A DNA stretch of 64,000 bases from Aldehydirespirator sp965221185 (GCA_965221185.1 OZ244866.1:806001-870000), one strand, 5' to 3'. Shown: positions 43,875 through 52,209, numbered from the stretch's first letter. A program made the numbers and translations. Notes: generated by a model not told the origin, from the sequence alone.

Positions 43875-43949
43875 TCAGATCCGAGGGCGGCGGATCGCTC
43901 GAACGTCGGCTAGAGCGGTCTGGATTGTCGGCAGGTTCTCGATTGTCAT
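43875..43949 (-). other. 24-residue upstream ORF copying the start of the CocE-like gene
   Basis: Bases 43930-43949 repeat the gene start 43840-43859 with one mismatch, giving MTIENLP in both. The copy continues as TIQTALADVRAIRRPRI and stops at 43875. The region just upstream of each start is also related, indicating a diverged ~90-bp tandem duplication of the leader. Confidence 0.5.
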
Positions 43950-44023
43950 GGCGCCTCTGCGGTGTGTCAGTATCGGCCCGTCCTGCCGCGGGGGCGGGCC
44001 GCGACCGACTCGGGAGTGTGTCG

Positions 44024-44587
44024 ATGAGCGAATTCAAGCAGGATCGGTACTACGAGGAGGATTCCGGCGCCGGCGGGATACCCGCGGAGCAGGTGGCGGA
44101 GTTCCTGGCCGGCGCCGACAGCACCTGGCTGCTCAAGCTGGCCCACCTCAAGTCCGACGGCTGGCCCATGGTGGTGCCGCTGTGGTACCAGTGGGACGGT
44201 GGGGCCTTTCTGGTGGTTGGCCGCAAGCGATCCGAGTGGGTCGAGGACCTGCGCCGCAACGCCCGCTGCGCGGTGTGCATCGAGGAGCTGGCCCACCCCC
44301 GCATCCGCAAGGTGCTGGCCCAGTGCACGGCCGAGATCGTGGAGGGGCCCGCGGTGGGGGAGGACTCCCAGTGGGTGCCGGTGGCCGAGGAGATGGCGGT
44401 CCGCTACACCGGGCCGGACGGCCCGGAGCAGCTTAAGATGTCGTGGGGCTGGGAGCGCTACCTGGTGCGGCTCGTGCCCCGTGACGGTCGCCTGCTGACG
44501 TGGCAGGGGGCGGACTGGGCGCTGCGATACTTCGATCCCGGCCAGCGCCCCGACCTGGAGGCCACAGCCGCGGCCCGCGCCCAGTGA
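44024..44587 (+). CDS. Pyridoxamine 5'-phosphate oxidase-fold protein (second copy)
   Basis: A 187-residue split-barrel protein with the same core as the 25940 protein: AEFLAGADSTWLLKLAHLKS then DGWPMVVPLWYQWDG and FLVVGRKRSEWVEDL. ATG 44024 fits the family start; the longer open frame is antisense to the CocE-like gene. It lies 76 bases before an aminotransferase gene, mirroring the PPOX/aminotransferase neighbourhood at 25.9-28.9 kb. Cofactor and substrate are unknown. Confidence 0.85.
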   Translation: MSEFKQDRYYEEDSGAGGIPAEQVAEFLAGADSTWLLKLAHLKSDGWPMVVPLWYQWDGGAFLVVGRKRSEWVEDLRRNARCAVCIEELAHPRIRKVLAQCTAEIVEGPAVGEDSQWVPVAEEMAVRYTGPDGPEQLKMSWGWERYLVRLVPRDGRLLTWQGADWALRYFDPGQRPDLEATAAARAQ

Positions 44588-44598
44588 CGATCCCGGGG

Positions 44599-44662
44599 TT
44601 CGCCGCTCCGACTTCGTTGGCCGGTCCGACCCAGTTCGCCGGTTCGACTTCGTTGGCCGCTC
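44599..44662 (+). repeat. Two imperfect ~28-bp direct repeats with 36-bp period
   Basis: TTCGCCGCTCCGACTTCGTT at 44599 and TTCGCCGGTTCGACTTCGTT at 44635, each followed by GGCCG(G/C)TCC. They fill the gap before the aminotransferase start at 44664. Confidence 0.6.
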
Positions 44663-44663
44663 C

Positions 44664-45866
44664 ATGAGGGCTGCGGGCAGCCGAGCCGCCGGGCTGCGCC
44701 GCTCGGAGATACGGGTCCTCTTCGACGCGGCCGCCCGAGCCGGAGACGGCGTGATCCGCCTTGAGGTGGGCGAGCCCAGCTTCACCACGCCGTCCCACGT
44801 GATCGAGGCTGCCGCCCGCGCGGCTCGCGGCGGCCACACCGGATACGGCCCCAACGGCGGCCTGCGCAGCCTGCGGGAGCTCCTCAGCGAGAAGCTGCGC
44901 CGGGTGAACGGCATCGAGGCGCCGCCGGAGGAGATCGTGGTCACCCCCGGCGCCATGAACGCTCTCTATTCGGTGTATCTGGGGTTGCTGGAGCCCGGCG
45001 ACGAGGTGCTGTTGCCCACGCCCGGCTTCCCCAACATGGACGAGATGGTGCGCCTGCTCGGCGGGCGGCCGGTGTTCTACCCGCTGGCGGCCGACGAGGG
45101 CTTCCTGCCCGATGTCGCCGCCCTCGACGGGCTGGTCACGGCCCGCACGAGAATGCTGTTCGTCAACACGCCGGCCAACCCCACCGGCGCGGTGTACCCG
45201 GCTCGCCTCATGGAGGATCTGGTGGAGTTCGCGGCCCGCCACGACCTGTGGCTGCTGTGCGACGAGGTGTATGACGAGATGGTGCTGTCGCCGGGCTGCG
45301 TCCACACCGCGGCCGCGCCCTTCGATGCCGACGGGCGGGTGATCACGGTGTGCAGCTTTTCGAAGGTGTACGCCATGACCGGCTGGCGGGTCGGCTACGC
45401 GGCCGCGCCCGCCGGTGTCGCCGAGCTGCTTCGCACCCTGCAGGAACCCCAGGTGTCGTGCCCGAGCACGATCTCCCAGAAGGCGGCCGAGGCCGCGCTG
45501 ACCGGCCCCCGGGCCCCGTACGACGCCATGCTGGAGGCCTATCGCCGACGGCGGGCCGCGGCGCTGGAGGCGGCGGAGGGAGCGGGCCTGCGGGCTGTCG
45601 CCCCCGACGGGACCCTGTACATGCTGGTGGATGTGTCCGGTGCGGGGCTCGACGATCTCGATTTTGCGCTGGGCCTGCTCCGCTCGCACGCGGTGAGCGT
45701 GGCGCCCGGCTCGGTGTTCGGGCCGGCGGGGCGGGGCTGGGCCCGGATCTCGCTGGCGGCCGAGGAGGCCTCGATCACCGAGGGGTTGCGCCGGATAGGC
45801 CGGGCAGTGCACGAGCCCGAGCGACTCACCGCTGGCGCCGCGGCGAGCGGAGCTGCGGGGATGTGA
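44664..45866 (+). CDS. Class I/II pyridoxal-phosphate aminotransferase (second copy)
   Basis: A 400-residue fold-type I enzyme. GEPSFTTPSHV, VNTPANPTGAVYPA, CDEVYDEM and the PLP lysine in SFSKVYAMTGWRVGY are present, and RISLAAEE gives the substrate Arg. It is clearly paralogous to the enzyme at 27755, sharing roughly half of the residues in the aligned core by eye. It heads a plus-strand operon with an M20 peptidase and an RraA-like gene, suggesting amino-acid or amide catabolism. The N-terminus SRAAGLRRSEIRVL is usual for this subgroup. Confidence 0.9.
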   Translation: MRAAGSRAAGLRRSEIRVLFDAAARAGDGVIRLEVGEPSFTTPSHVIEAAARAARGGHTGYGPNGGLRSLRELLSEKLRRVNGIEAPPEEIVVTPGAMNALYSVYLGLLEPGDEVLLPTPGFPNMDEMVRLLGGRPVFYPLAADEGFLPDVAALDGLVTARTRMLFVNTPANPTGAVYPARLMEDLVEFAARHDLWLLCDEVYDEMVLSPGCVHTAAAPFDADGRVITVCSFSKVYAMTGWRVGYAAAPAGVAELLRTLQEPQVSCPSTISQKAAEAALTGPRAPYDAMLEAYRRRRAAALEAAEGAGLRAVAPDGTLYMLVDVSGAGLDDLDFALGLLRSHAVSVAPGSVFGPAGRGWARISLAAEEASITEGLRRIGRAVHEPERLTAGAAASGAAGM

Positions 45867-45917
45867 TTCGATGAGGCGGCAACCACTCAACAGACGCGAC
45901 CGAAGGGAGACGGCGAC

Positions 45918-47195
45918 ATGAACACCACTGGCGCGGGCTCTATGACCGAACGGGTCCGCTCCTATCTCGACGCCCACGACGGCGACGTGCTCGAGCTGAC
46001 CCGGGAGCTGATCCGCACCCCGTCGCCCAACCCGCCCGGTGACGAGCGGGCCGTGGCCGACCTGGTCACCGAGAGGCTGCGAGAACTCGGCATCGACGCA
46101 ATCACCCGAGTCGGCGCCGAGGAGACCCGGCCCAACCTGCTGGCCCGGGTCCGGGGCGCGGCTCCGGGCCTGACGCTGGTCCTGTCGGGCCATCTCGACA
46201 CCAAGCCGGCCGGCGACATGGACGCGTGGGAGACCGACCCCTGGGATCCGGTGCTGCGCGACGGCGACCTGGTCGGGCTGGGCTCCGGCGACATGAAGGC
46301 GGCCATTGCCGGCATGGTCTACGCGGCGGCGGCCCTCAAGCAGGCCCAGGAGGCCGACGCCGCGGGCGGGGGCTTCGCCGGCGAACTGCTGCTGGTGTTC
46401 ACCGCCGACGAGGAGGCCGGCGCTCAGCTCGGATCGAAGTGGCTGGCCGACAACGGCCACCTGCAGGCCGACGCAGCGGTGATCGGCGAGCCCAGCGGCA
46501 TCACCTCCGAGTGGGAGTCCGTCCACCTGGTATCGCGGGGCGCGGCCCTGTTCAAGATCGCGGTGGCCGGCACGCAGATGCACTCCTCGATCTCCGATCG
46601 ACTTCCAGGCGTCAACGCCACCGTCAAGATGGCTCGCCTCATCGACCGCATGGACCGCGAGTTCAAGTCGTATCTCACCTACGACGAGCACCCGCTGTGC
46701 CCCACCGGTCCCACCGTGAACGTGGGGGTGATGGCTGAGGGGGGAGTGTTCTACGGCGTGTATCCCGGCAACGCCGAGTTCGCCTGCGATGTGCGGACCC
46801 TGCCGGGCATGACCGAGGAGATGATGAAGGCCGACATCGGCCGGTTCCTGGCGGACGCCATGGCCGACGACCCGGAGCTGCGGGCCGAGCTGCGCTGGCA
46901 TCTGATGGTCCCGGCCGTCGAGATCGACGCCGACCATCCGGTGGTGGCCGCGCTGGTCGAGGCCGCCGTCGAGGTGCTGGGGAGCGAGCCCACCCTTGAC
47001 GCCTTCCCGGGAGCCACCGACGCGCCCTATTTCCAGCTCACCGCGGGGATCCCCACCGTGGCCGCCTTCGGTCCCGGGATGCTGCCCCGGGCCCACAGCC
47101 CCAACGAGTACATGGACGCTGACGGGGCCGCGCTGTCGGCCAGCATCTACGCACTGGCCGCGCTGCGCTACCTCGGCGAGGCCGGCGGGAGCTGA
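45918..47195 (+). CDS. M20-family metallopeptidase (ArgE/DapE-like)
   Basis: A 425-residue zinc hydrolase. The metal ligands and catalytic residues lie in LSGHLDTKPAG (His, Asp), GSGDMKAAIAG (bridging Asp), FTADEEAGAQLGS (catalytic and metal Glu) and IGEPSG. The His near the C-terminus is in PRAHSPNEYMD. Residues ~200-310 are the lid/dimerisation domain. GAAGGGAGACGGCGACATG supports the ATG at 45918. It deacylates N-acyl amino acids or cleaves small peptides, fitting the peptide transporter and aminotransferase genes nearby. Confidence 0.92.
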   Translation: MNTTGAGSMTERVRSYLDAHDGDVLELTRELIRTPSPNPPGDERAVADLVTERLRELGIDAITRVGAEETRPNLLARVRGAAPGLTLVLSGHLDTKPAGDMDAWETDPWDPVLRDGDLVGLGSGDMKAAIAGMVYAAAALKQAQEADAAGGGFAGELLLVFTADEEAGAQLGSKWLADNGHLQADAAVIGEPSGITSEWESVHLVSRGAALFKIAVAGTQMHSSISDRLPGVNATVKMARLIDRMDREFKSYLTYDEHPLCPTGPTVNVGVMAEGGVFYGVYPGNAEFACDVRTLPGMTEEMMKADIGRFLADAMADDPELRAELRWHLMVPAVEIDADHPVVAALVEAAVEVLGSEPTLDAFPGATDAPYFQLTAGIPTVAAFGPGMLPRAHSPNEYMDADGAALSASIYALAALRYLGEAGGS

Positions 47196-47232
47196 TGGCC
47201 ATCCTTACTGCGGTCGGGGACGCGGGTCTCTC

Positions 47233-47904
47233 ATGACCATCCCCACCGCCGAGTTGTGCGGCCGCTACCGCCGCATCTGCGTATCGGTGGTCTGCGACGC
47301 CCTGTACGAGCTGGGCCTGCCCGAGCGGGTGCTGCCCAGCGCGCTGCGGCCCCTGCTGCCCGACGTGCGCATGGCCGGGATCGCTCACACGCTGCAGGGA
47401 CGGGCCATCCGTCCCCCGATTGGATGGGACCGGGGCGTCGAGCGCATCAAGTCGTACCTGCAGATGTTCGACGAGCTGGAGCCCGACTCGGTGCTGGTGT
47501 CGTCCAACCCCGACAGCGACGTGGGCCACTTCGGCGAGTTGACCGGCAACGCAGCCCTCGAGCGGGGCTGTGCGGGCGTGGTGTTGGACGGCAACCTGCG
47601 CGACCTCGACGGCCTGCTCGACATCGGCCTGCAAGTCTTTCACCGCGATCTGTCGCCGCTCAACGCCATCGGCCGCTGGGAGATGGCGGCCACGCAGGTG
47701 CCCGTGACGATCGGCGATGTGACCGTGATGCCCGGCGATGTGATCATCGCCGACCGGGACGGCGTCCTGGCCGTCGCCGGCGACGCGGCCGAGCGCGTGC
47801 TGGAGCAGGCCGAGTCGATCGTCGGGGCCGAGGACCTGGTACGGGCCGACATGAGGGCCGGCGCCTCGCCGTGGGAGGGCTTCGAGCGCCATGGCCACAT
47901 CTGA
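47233..47904 (+). CDS. RraA-family protein (HMG/CHA aldolase-like)
   Basis: A 223-residue RraA-fold protein with VVCDALYELG, SNPDSDVGHFGELTGNAALE, GCAGVVLDGNLRDLDGL and a late GDVIIADRDGVLAV. These are the Gly-rich and Arg-Asp motifs of the RraA/4-hydroxy-4-methyl-2-oxoglutarate aldolase group, in which RD-containing loops bind Mg and pyruvate. ATG 47233 is the family start. Its 3' end overlaps the lipoyl-protein gene by 14 bases. An aldolase or decarboxylase supplying a keto acid to the E1 enzyme downstream is a reasonable inference. Confidence 0.85.
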   Translation: MTIPTAELCGRYRRICVSVVCDALYELGLPERVLPSALRPLLPDVRMAGIAHTLQGRAIRPPIGWDRGVERIKSYLQMFDELEPDSVLVSSNPDSDVGHFGELTGNAALERGCAGVVLDGNLRDLDGLLDIGLQVFHRDLSPLNAIGRWEMAATQVPVTIGDVTVMPGDVIIADRDGVLAVAGDAAERVLEQAESIVGAEDLVRADMRAGASPWEGFERHGHI

Positions 47905-48394
47905 CCCGGCGGCGGGCACGTCCGGGCCCGAGCGGCCCGTGAGCGCAGCGAAGGTGAGCGGGAATCCCGGGCCCGAGCGGCCCGTGAGCGCAGCGAAGGT
48001 GAGCGGGAATCCCGGGCCCGAGCGGCCCGTGAGCGCAGCGAAGGTGAGCGGGAATCCCGGGCCCGAGCGGCCCGTGAGCGCAGCGAAGGTGAGCGGGAAT
48101 CCCGGGCCCGAGCGGCCCGTGAGCGCAGCGAAGGTGAGCGGGAATCCGGGCACCGCCGCGGTTGCGCTGACCGTGCCCCAGATGGGCGTGGTGGAGCAGG
48201 TCCTGGTGGTGGAGTGGCTCGTTGGAGACGGGTCGCTGGTGGCTGCGGGCGACCCGGTCGTGGTGATCGACACCGACAAGGCCGAGACCGAACTGGAGGC
48301 GCCGGTTTCGGGCCGGCTCCAGATCCTGGTGCCGGAATCCGACCTGGAGGTGGCGGTCGGAACGGTCCTGGCCACAGTCGCCGCGGCGCAATGA
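47891..48394 (+). CDS. Stand-alone lipoyl (E2-type) domain protein with repeat-expanded N-terminus
   Basis: A 167-residue protein. Residues ~88-167 are a lipoyl/biotinyl domain: VPQMGVVEQVLVVEWLVGDG, then IDTDKAETELEAPVSG, where the Lys of TDKAE would be lipoylated. There is no E2 acyltransferase core and no peripheral-subunit-binding domain. Residues ~12-86 are five tandem copies of GPERPVSAAKVSGNP, encoded by a 45-bp repeat derived from the dispersed intergenic element; this segment is probably disordered. The ATG at 47891 is inside the RraA gene, and the stop overlaps the next ATG (ATGA). It would act as the swinging arm for the E1 enzyme encoded at 49155. Confidence 0.88.
   Translation: MATSDPAAGTSGPERPVSAAKVSGNPGPERPVSAAKVSGNPGPERPVSAAKVSGNPGPERPVSAAKVSGNPGPERPVSAAKVSGNPGTAAVALTVPQMGVVEQVLVVEWLVGDGSLVAAGDPVVVIDTDKAETELEAPVSGRLQILVPESDLEVAVGTVLATVAAAQ
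47924..48148 (+). repeat. 45-bp tandem repeat, five units, in frame within the lipoyl protein gene
   Basis: Five contiguous 45-bp units beginning GGGCCCGAGCGGCCCGTGAG and ending GGGAATCCC, essentially identical apart from the last bases of unit five. The core CCCGAGCGGCCCGTGAGCGC is the same as in the dispersed repeat at 1648, 36161 and 51243. Because 45 is a multiple of three, the frame is preserved. The unit count may vary between strains. Confidence 0.95.
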
Positions 48395-49152
48395 GCGGCG
48401 CCTTCTCACTCGAGGGCCGGGTGGCGGTGGTGACCGGCGCGGCTGGCGGGCTGGGCGAGTCCATTGCCGAGGGCCTGGCCGATGCGGGCGCCTTCGTGGT
48501 GTGTGCAGACGCAGCCACCGAGTCCAACCGGGCGCTGGTCGAGCGCCTGGGGCCCGGACGGGCCGAGGCCGTCACGACAGATGTGCGTGACGAGGCGTCG
48601 GTACAGGCACTGGCCGAGCAGGCCACAGCAGTCTCCGGCAGCATCGACGTGCTTGTCACCTGCGCCGGGATCGGCGGCCGGGGGCCGGCCGCCGACTACG
48701 ACGACGGAACCTGGGCCGATGTGCTCGACGTGAACCTGACCGGCGCCTTCCGCGCCTGCCGGGCCGTCGGCGGTCGCATGATCGGGCAACCCCGCGGCGG
48801 CGCCATCGTCAACATCGCCTCCGTCGTGGGCGCGGTGGGGCTGGCGGGCAGCGTCGGATACCAGGCGTCCAAGGGCGGGGTGATCCAGCTGACCCGCACG
48901 CTGGCCGTGGAATGGGCTCCGCACAACGTGAGGGTCAACGCCATCTCCCCCGGACATGTGGCCACACCCCTGGTGATCCGCCAGTGGGAGATCGAGCCCG
49001 AGCTGAAGGGCTACTTCGAGAGTCGCACCCCGCTGGGCCGGCTGGCCGAGCCGGCCGACATGGTGGGGGCCGCGGTGTTCCTCGCTTCGCCCGCGTCGGC
49101 GATGGTCACCGGCCAGATCCTCGCCGTCGACGGCGGCTACACCGCGCAGTGA
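48391..49152 (+). CDS. SDR-family oxidoreductase
   Basis: A 253-residue short-chain dehydrogenase with TGAAGGLG, TCAGIGG (the NAG region), the catalytic Ser in NIASVVGAVG, YQASK and the ending TGQILAVDGGYTAQ. ATG 48391 overlaps the lipoyl-protein stop, and the gene ends 2 bases before the E1 gene, so all three are cotranscribed. It may make or reduce a 2-oxo or hydroxy-keto compound that E1 uses, as in acetoin-type systems (inference). Confidence 0.9.
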   Translation: MSGAFSLEGRVAVVTGAAGGLGESIAEGLADAGAFVVCADAATESNRALVERLGPGRAEAVTTDVRDEASVQALAEQATAVSGSIDVLVTCAGIGGRGPAADYDDGTWADVLDVNLTGAFRACRAVGGRMIGQPRGGAIVNIASVVGAVGLAGSVGYQASKGGVIQLTRTLAVEWAPHNVRVNAISPGHVATPLVIRQWEIEPELKGYFESRTPLGRLAEPADMVGAAVFLASPASAMVTGQILAVDGGYTAQ

Positions 49153-49154
49153 TC

Positions 49155-51194
49155 ATGGCGCAGTCCGATGTCGCCGGCGTCGGCCGGTCCGAGGCTCTGG
49201 CCCTGCACGAGACGATGGTGCTGATCCGGGTGTTCGAGAGCCGCGTCGAGGAGCTGTTCAAGGCCGGCAAGCTGCCCGGGTTCGTCCACACCTACCTCGG
49301 CCAGGAGGCGATCGCCGCGGGGGTGTGCGGACACTTGACGTCTGACGACTTCATCACCTCCACCCACCGAGGCCACGGCCACGCCATAGCCAAGGGCATG
49401 TCGCCCGCGGCCCTGATGGCCGAGCTCTACGGCCGGGTCGAGGGCGCCTGCCGGGGTCGGGGAGGGTCGATGCACGTCGCCGATTTCTCCCTGGGAATGC
49501 TCGGTGCCAACGGCATCGTCGGCGGCGGGTTCGGGATCGCCGCGGGAGCTGCGCTGTCGGCCCGCCACCGCGGCACCGATCAGGTGGCGGTGTGCTTCTT
49601 CGGCGACGGCGGCATCAACAAGGGCACATTCCACGAGGCTCTCAACTTCGCCTCGGTGCACGGCCTGGGCGTGGTGTACGTGTGCGAGAACAACCAGTAC
49701 GCCCAGTTCACATCCCGCAGCCGCACCACGTCGGTGGAGGACCTCGCGGTCCGGGCCGGCGCCTACGCCATGGCGGGGGAGACGGTCGACGGCAACCATG
49801 TGGCCGCGGTGTCCGCCGCGGCCCGCCAGGCAGTGGAGCGGGCCCGCGGCGGGGGCGGGCCGACCCTGCTCAACATGGTCACCTACCGTCTCGGGGGCCA
49901 CTATGTGGGCGACGCCGAGGTGTACCGCGAGCCCTCGGAGGTGGAAGCGCACCGCCAGCGCGACCCGATCCAACGCTGGGAGCAGTCACTGGCACAGCAG
50001 GGGTGGCTCGACGAGCAGGGCCGGGCCGCGGTGTGGGAGGCCGCCGCCGCGGCGGTGCGAGACGCCGAGGAACGGGCCGAGGCGGGTGCCCTCCCGGATC
50101 CGAGCACCGCCTTGGAGGACGTGTTCACTCCCGCGCCGGCCGCGGTGTCGGGCTCGAACCGGGGTGCGTTCCAACCAACCTCGGCTGCAGGAAGCGCCGA
50201 CTCGGGCTCCGAGGTGGTCGAGACCCGGCGCATGAGCTTCGGCCAGGCCACCGTCGACGCCACGGCTCAAGCGATGCGAGCCGACGACCGTGTGATGGTG
50301 CTGGGCGAGGACATCTCCTGGGGCGGCAACTTCGGCCAGTTCCGCGGCCTGGTCGACGAGTTCGGCGGGCGCCGCGTGGTGGACATGCCCATCTCGGAAG
50401 CGATCATCGTGGCCGTCGCGGTGGGCGCGGCCACCGCGGGACTGCTGCCGGTGGCGTCGATGAGCTTCGTGGAGTTCACGCTGGGGGCCATGGATGAGAT
50501 CGTCAACCAGGCCTCGAAGTTCCGCTACATGTTCGGCGGCCAGGTGTCGGTACCGCTGGTTCTGCGGGCCTCCGACGGCGTGCTGCGGTCGTCGGGATCC
50601 CAGCACTCCTCCAGCCTGGAGGGGCTGTTCACCCACCTGCCCGGCCTGAAGGTCGTGGCCCCGTCGAACCCGGCCGACGCCAAGGGCCTGCTGCTGAGCG
50701 CCATCGAGGACCCCGACCCGGTGATCTACCTGGAGCACAAGAAGATCACCGCCCAGCGGGGCCCGGTCCCCACCGGCGATCATCGGGTGCCGCTGGGCTC
50801 GGCCGCAGTGGCCCGTGCCGGTTCGGACGTGACCGTGGTGGCTTACTCGGCTATGGCTCTCAACGCGCTGGCCGCCGCGGCACAGCTGGCAGAAGAAGGC
50901 ATCGAGGCGGAGGTGATCGACTTGCGGTCACTGGTGCCGCTCGACTTTGAGACCGTGCTGGAGTCGGTGTCCCGCACCCGCCGGGCGGTGGTGGCCCATG
51001 AGGCTTGGCGCTTCGGCGGATTCGGAGCCGAGCTGGCCGCCCAGCTGCACTCCGAACTCTTCGGGGAGCTGGACGCGCCGGTGGCCCGGGTCGGAGCGGC
51101 CTCGGCACCCATCCCGTTCAGCCCGCCGCTGGAGGCCGCGGTAGTGCCCGGCACTGACGCCGTCGCCGCCGCAGTGCGAGCTGTGCTGGCTTAG
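49155..51194 (+). CDS. Thiamine-diphosphate 2-oxo acid/acetoin dehydrogenase E1, alpha-beta fusion
   Basis: A 679-residue fusion. Residues ~10-330 are E1-alpha: HTYLGQEAIAAGV, RGHGHAIAKG, GRGGSMHVAD and the TPP motif GDGGINKGTFHEALNFA. After an Ala/Ser-rich linker (~330-358), residues ~360-679 are E1-beta: MSFGQATVDATAQAMRADDR, VLGEDISWGGNFGQF, PISEAIIV and LVPLDFETVL near the end. It decarboxylates a 2-oxo acid or acetoin and passes the acyl group to lipoate. Its partners here are only the single-domain lipoyl protein; no E2 core or E3 gene lies in the window. Similarity to acetoin dehydrogenase is as plausible as to branched-chain or pyruvate enzymes. Confidence 0.92.
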   Translation: MAQSDVAGVGRSEALALHETMVLIRVFESRVEELFKAGKLPGFVHTYLGQEAIAAGVCGHLTSDDFITSTHRGHGHAIAKGMSPAALMAELYGRVEGACRGRGGSMHVADFSLGMLGANGIVGGGFGIAAGAALSARHRGTDQVAVCFFGDGGINKGTFHEALNFASVHGLGVVYVCENNQYAQFTSRSRTTSVEDLAVRAGAYAMAGETVDGNHVAAVSAAARQAVERARGGGGPTLLNMVTYRLGGHYVGDAEVYREPSEVEAHRQRDPIQRWEQSLAQQGWLDEQGRAAVWEAAAAAVRDAEERAEAGALPDPSTALEDVFTPAPAAVSGSNRGAFQPTSAAGSADSGSEVVETRRMSFGQATVDATAQAMRADDRVMVLGEDISWGGNFGQFRGLVDEFGGRRVVDMPISEAIIVAVAVGAATAGLLPVASMSFVEFTLGAMDEIVNQASKFRYMFGGQVSVPLVLRASDGVLRSSGSQHSSSLEGLFTHLPGLKVVAPSNPADAKGLLLSAIEDPDPVIYLEHKKITAQRGPVPTGDHRVPLGSAAVARAGSDVTVVAYSAMALNALAAAAQLAEEGIEAEVIDLRSLVPLDFETVLESVSRTRRAVVAHEAWRFGGFGAELAAQLHSELFGELDAPVARVGAASAPIPFSPPLEAAVVPGTDAVAAAVRAVLA

Positions 51195-51242
51195 AGGCCG
51201 AGCGGATGGGCCGCCATTCACGTACGAATCAGCGGGGCGTTG

Positions 51243-51291
51243 AGCGAGGCCGTGGCCCGAGCGGCCCGTGAGCGCAAGCGAACAAGAGCGG
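51243..51291 (+). repeat. Dispersed 48-bp intergenic repeat, copy 3
   Basis: AGCGAGGCCGTGGCCCGAGC then GGCCCGTGAGCGCAAGCGAA and on to GAGCGG; one extra A relative to the copies at 1648 and 36161. It is in the gap between the convergent E1 and cupin genes, and the ~35 bases after it also resemble those after the 36161 copy. Confidence 0.85.
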
Positions 51292-51348
51292 GAACCACAA
51301 CGCTGCGGCGCGAGGCGGTGGCACCTATCCGCCTGGCCCCTTAGACCT

Positions 51349-52203
51349 TCAGACTGCCTCGGCGCCGGGCTCGGCCTCGACGCCGGGGTGGTCCCAGTCG
51401 GTGCTCAGGTCGCCGAAGGCGCGGTGGAACACGAGAGCGGTGTCGTCGCAGCGCGATCCCGGGCCGCAGTGCAGCACGCCGGCCGGGCGGAAGAAGTACG
51501 TGCCCGGTCCGGCGGTGACCACCGCGTCCGATCCCTCGCGCCGCTCCCGGAGGACGATCTCACCGTCGATGACGAAACACTCCTCGTGGTGGGGATGGCA
51601 GTGCCAGGGCCCCTCGCCGTGGTCCCACTTGTGGGCGCCGCCGAGCCAGACGTCGCCGACGGAGCCACGCCCCAGACGCTTCATGAGCCGCCCCGGCATC
51701 TGCGGCACCGGAACCCAGTCCTGGTTGGAGGCTCGGCCGGGCGTGAGATCGGCGGGCCGGCCCACAAAGGATGGGTCGTATCGCACCGGGGCCGAGGTCA
51801 TCAAGAGAGCCGCACCCTCGTTGACCACCCGTAGCCCGGGCACGATGCGGTCCGGCTGCACGTGGAGGTAGTCGCCCGCCTCCAGTACATGGGCGCCAGC
51901 TTCCAGCGCGCCGTCGATCACGAACAACTCCACTGTCGCAGTGAACGCTCCGGGCGTCTCGGACCCCCATCCCGAGCGCAGGCGCACCAGCCGGGTGCTC
52001 GACCCCCGCAGGTCGGTCGACAGGATGCGGGCCTCGAGCGATCCGGTGATCCCACCGATAGTCATCGGCCGAGTCGGCAGTGAGGCGTCCCCGACTCCGG
52101 CCAGGTGGGTGACCGTCCTGTCCACCAGAGCCGGGTCGATGCCGGCCACGGGCGCTATCGGCTCGGTTCCCGGCCGTGGCCCCTCGCCCCCGACGCCGGG
52201 CAT
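51349..52203 (-). CDS. Cupin-domain protein (probable bicupin)
   Basis: A 284-residue protein with two cupin-like barrels. The first (residues ~50-140) is degenerate (ELFVIDGALEAGAHVLEAGD without a clear metal triad). The second (~185-265) carries HCHPHHEECFVIDGEIVLRE and FFRPAGVLHCGPG, supplying the His/Glu/His metal ligands. It starts at ATG 52203, 6 bases after the stop of the phosphoribosyltransferase gene, so the two form an operon. Function unknown; cupins range from dioxygenases to isomerases and binding proteins. Confidence 0.8.
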   Translation of the reverse strand: MPGVGGEGPRPGTEPIAPVAGIDPALVDRTVTHLAGVGDASLPTRPMTIGGITGSLEARILSTDLRGSSTRLVRLRSGWGSETPGAFTATVELFVIDGALEAGAHVLEAGDYLHVQPDRIVPGLRVVNEGAALLMTSAPVRYDPSFVGRPADLTPGRASNQDWVPVPQMPGRLMKRLGRGSVGDVWLGGAHKWDHGEGPWHCHPHHEECFVIDGEIVLRERREGSDAVVTAGPGTYFFRPAGVLHCGPGSRCDDTALVFHRAFGDLSTDWDHPGVEAEPGAEAV

Positions 52204-52209
52204 CTTCGC

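Noticed and set aside
44433..47096. Antisense frame of 887 codons opposite the aminotransferase and M20 genes
   Set aside because: Spans two real genes on the other strand and shows only composition-driven text.
47924..48148. 45-bp array considered as CRISPR or an attachment site
   Set aside because: No spacers; it is translated in frame and matches the dispersed intergenic repeat.
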